DNA of 64,000 nucleotides from Pelomonas candidula (GTDB taxonomy: Bacteria; Pseudomonadota; Gammaproteobacteria; Burkholderiales; Burkholderiaceae_C). The DNA lies in the NCBI RefSeq assembly GCF_043555985.1, contig NZ_JBIGIC010000021.1:14026-78025 (forward strand). The letters run 5' to 3'. The translations under genes were made by a program, and so were the position numbers. This document shows positions 62,410 through 64,000 of this stretch, piece by piece; position 1 is the first letter of the stretch, and every line of letters begins with the position of its first letter. A model generated the notes under the pieces. That model worked only from the letters and a program-made list of their open reading frames with translations. It made no database searches and was not told where the DNA came from.

Positions 62410-62889
62410 TTACTGGCCGCTCATCGGCCGGTGGTCGTAGCTGAACACCTTGGCGATCTGCCAGGCCGTGCCATCGAAGCGCCAAAGGATGGTGTAGCGG
62501 CCCTGCTGGATGCAGTCCGCCTGCCCGGCCTGGGCGAAGCAATGCCGGCCCATCTGCAACGCGCCGACCTTGGCCATCGGGTAGACCTCCATCGTGCCGG
62601 GCAGCAGGCGCCGTTCCACCTTGCCGCAGATGTTTTTCCGGACCGCCTGCAGAAACTGCTCGCGGTTCATCACGCGGCCGTTGAGATCGTGGAAGAACTC
62701 CACGTCGGGTGCGTACAGCGCCTGCAACGCGTCGATATCGCAGCGGTTGAAGGCGTCGAAGTGGCGCTGGTCCAGCTTGGCGATGAGCGCGGGCAGGTCG
62801 GCGTCGGCGATGCTGGGGTGAACGGACTGGGCGAAGGCGGTGCTGGAGCACAGCGCGGCGACGAGGAGCGTCAGGATGAGTCTGATCAT
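62410..62889 (-). CDS. Small secreted SnoaL/NTF2-like protein
   Basis: 159 aa. Signal peptide (LILTLLVAALCSSTAFAQ) and an NTF2-like cone: LDQRHFDAFNRCDIDALQALYAPDVEFFHDLNG, MNREQFLQAVRKN, RYTILWRFDGTAWQIAKVFSYDH. Family members are enzymes, binding proteins or immunity proteins; nothing narrows this. The frame continues upstream into the CoA-transferase remnant, but the ATG at 62889 starts the signal peptide. Confidence 0.85.
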   Translation of the reverse strand: MIRLILTLLVAALCSSTAFAQSVHPSIADADLPALIAKLDQRHFDAFNRCDIDALQALYAPDVEFFHDLNGRVMNREQFLQAVRKNICGKVERRLLPGTMEVYPMAKVGALQMGRHCFAQAGQADCIQQGRYTILWRFDGTAWQIAKVFSYDHRPMSGQ

Positions 62890-63013
62890 GGAAGACTCTG
62901 GGGCTAGGGTGGCGTTGGCATGACTCGTGAGGCCAAGATGGCCCCGCCAGGAGCACCGTGGACGGTGCGCTTCAGTGCCCGACTTTAGGTTTGAGACCTG
63001 ACCGCGATCCCGC

Positions 63014-63369
63014 GATGAGCCGCGGGATCGCGGCCAGCAATTCGTCGGCGCCCAGGCCCCGGCCCGCCATCGCACCGTGGCAAAAGTTCTCGATCGGCAC
63101 GTCGGCCTCGGCTGCCAGCCTCCGCACGATGCCCTGCCCTTCGGCCGCGCCCAGGTCCAGCGCCAGCGAGCGCCTGTTGCACAACTGCGCCGGCCAACAC
63201 ACCGACGCGCCATCCAGCAGCAGCCGCCACTTGCGCAGCGTGTCACTGGCGCCGGGCGGTTCGATCTTGATGACCGTGGCGCCGAAATCGGCCCGTGTCC
63301 TGGTGGCGAGGGCCCGGCGATCAACTGGCCCAACTCGACGACCTTGAGGTCGGCGAGCGCTGCGGAGGT
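63014..63369 (-). pseudogene. Truncated, frameshifted copy of the CaiB/BaiF CoA-transferase gene
   Basis: Matches codons 8-126 of the intact gene at 56024-57244 (positions 56867-57223). It is 356 rather than 357 bases because one base is lost near 63310 (GCAAACGGGCC in the intact gene, GCGAGGGCCC here), which breaks the frame after LIAGP. Homology ends at PRLI, followed by unrelated sequence and a stop. Substitutions are numerous, so the duplication is old or came by transfer. Confidence 0.88.
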
Positions 63370-63680
63370 GGCGGGGACGTGGAGGCGGCGGTGCTCACGC
63401 CGGCACGTGTCCAGCGGCGTACGGCTCGGACCCACCTAGCCGCTGACAACGTTGTATGCAGCAACGCAACATGCAAGCCTCATACGCTCTACGCCCAGCA
63501 AGCATTCTGCATTTGCAGAAAACGAATGTAGGTACGTAGGCACAAATTCGCCAACGCCAATGGACATCCAACACCAGTTTGGCAGAGTCCGCCCCGAACG
63601 CCGAGAAGCCCCGTGGGGCTCGTTGACCGAGGGCCGGGCGCGCGCCCTCCCAAACCTACCGAACTGTTAGGAACACGCCG
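63370..63680. other. Intergenic region before the halogenase gene
   Basis: About 310 bases. A GC hairpin (GAGGGC/GCCCTC around 63630-63655) lies near the end, and an A/T-richer stretch (63450-63560) is a likely promoter area. No convincing gene. Confidence 0.45.
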
Positions 63681-63899
63681 TTGACCCCTCCCGATCAAAC
63701 CAAACCCATCCGCCGCATCGTCATCGCCGGCGGCGGCACGGCCGGCTGGATGACTGCCGCCGGCCTCTCCAAGTGCCTGGGCAAGCAGTACGACATCCGC
63801 CTGGTCGAGTCCGATGAAATCGGCATCATCGGCGTGGGCGAAGCGACCATCCCGACGCTGCATTTCATGCATACCGTGTTGACGCCGACTGAAATTTGA
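63681..63899 (+). pseudogene. Tryptophan halogenase, 5' fragment truncated by an insertion sequence
   Basis: Codons 1-65 are the FAD-binding N-terminus of flavin-dependent tryptophan halogenases: RRIVIAGGGTAGWMTAAGLSK (GxGxxG type), IRLVESDEIGIIGVGEATIP. The start is TTG with AGGA eight bases upstream. After HFMHT the reading frame enters the insertion-sequence end and stops seven codons later. The rest of the gene, if still present, lies beyond the right edge after the element. Family members halogenate tryptophan or related indoles; several sit near TonB receptors. Confidence 0.88.
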
Positions 63900-64000
63900 C
63901 CCACCCGTGAGGGCCCTGCCGACCCAAATTTGACCCAGGTGTTCAACCTACCCTGCCCGAGATATCCACAGCTGGGCGGGGGTGTGAGGAGTGATCACCA
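63877..64000 (+). mobile_element. Left end of an IS21-family-like insertion sequence
   Basis: Begins with TGTTGACGCCGACTGAAATT at 63877, and carries two 12-base direct repeats AAATTTGACCCA (63892-63903 and 63926-63937), the arrangement of transposase sites at IS21-type ends, which start with TG. Near the window edge GTGAGGAGTGATCACC looks like a ribosome site and GTG start, probably of istA. The element interrupts the halogenase gene; the right end and target duplication are outside the window. Confidence 0.75.

Overview
The window is GC-rich DNA (about 70 percent by eye) from a betaproteobacterium. Gene content and protein style (paa operon with a TetR-type PaaR, BaeSR, NlpC/P60, TerC, urease accessory genes, TIGR01782-type TonB receptor, DUF3563) suggest Burkholderiales, most likely the Roseateles/Mitsuaria/Rubrivivax/Leptothrix group. 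That placement is inference; no rRNA or marker gene is present. I found no tRNA, rRNA or CRISPR array.

Layout. 0-2.4 kb: a TonB-dependent receptor cut by the left edge, with operator-like palindromes upstream. 2.4-7.6 kb: a BaeSR-type two-component pair and ppc. 7.7-8.0 kb: a highly self-complementary 265-bp element, then a membrane diguanylate cyclase and an alpha/beta hydrolase. 10.3-15.5 kb: a LytTR regulator with an overlapping membrane protein, separated from its likely partner histidine kinase by an oppositely oriented secreted phosphoesterase. 15.5-22.8 kb: argH, hemerythrin, a hypothetical, an M3 peptidase, prpE and an NlpC/P60 hydrolase. 22.9-33.0 kb: a leftward phenylacetate catabolic cluster (paaG-I-K-A-B-C-D-E-R, a periplasmic binding protein, paaZ) headed by a sigma70-like promoter with a perfect 14-bp palindrome fitting a PaaR operator. 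33.1-41.4 kb: a sugar kinase, moaA and mobA with small partners, YceI, Mpo1-like, panE-like, TerC and small genes. 41.5-44.4 kb: urease accessory genes in the order ureE-F-G-D, without ureABC. 44.6-47.7 kb: a PAS-PAS receptor overlapping a multi-CheW protein. 47.8-57.2 kb: dienoyl-CoA isomerase-like crotonase, LysE exporter, oleate hydratase, esterase, acetyltransferase, TPR protein, EVE-domain protein, CoA-transferase. 57.4-64 kb: an M13 peptidase followed by an accessory region.

The accessory region is the most unusual part. A 2.7-kb island with visibly lower GC carries two divergent unknown genes and is bracketed by two copies of a 97-bp sequence (the 3' tail and terminator of the M13 peptidase gene). 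One island protein ends in a domain resembling the nitrile-hydratase-alpha-like leader (NHLP) of RiPP precursors. Beyond it are a small secreted SnoaL-like protein, a frameshifted copy of the 5' third of the CoA-transferase gene, and a tryptophan halogenase gene cut after about 65 codons by what looks like the end of an IS21-family insertion sequence running off the right edge.

Functional themes: aromatic acid and acyl-CoA metabolism (paa, prpE, crotonase, oleate hydratase, CoA-transferase), signalling (BaeSR, LytS/LytTR, GGDEF, MCP/CheW), and periplasmic hydrolysis (M3, M13, phosphoesterase, esterase).
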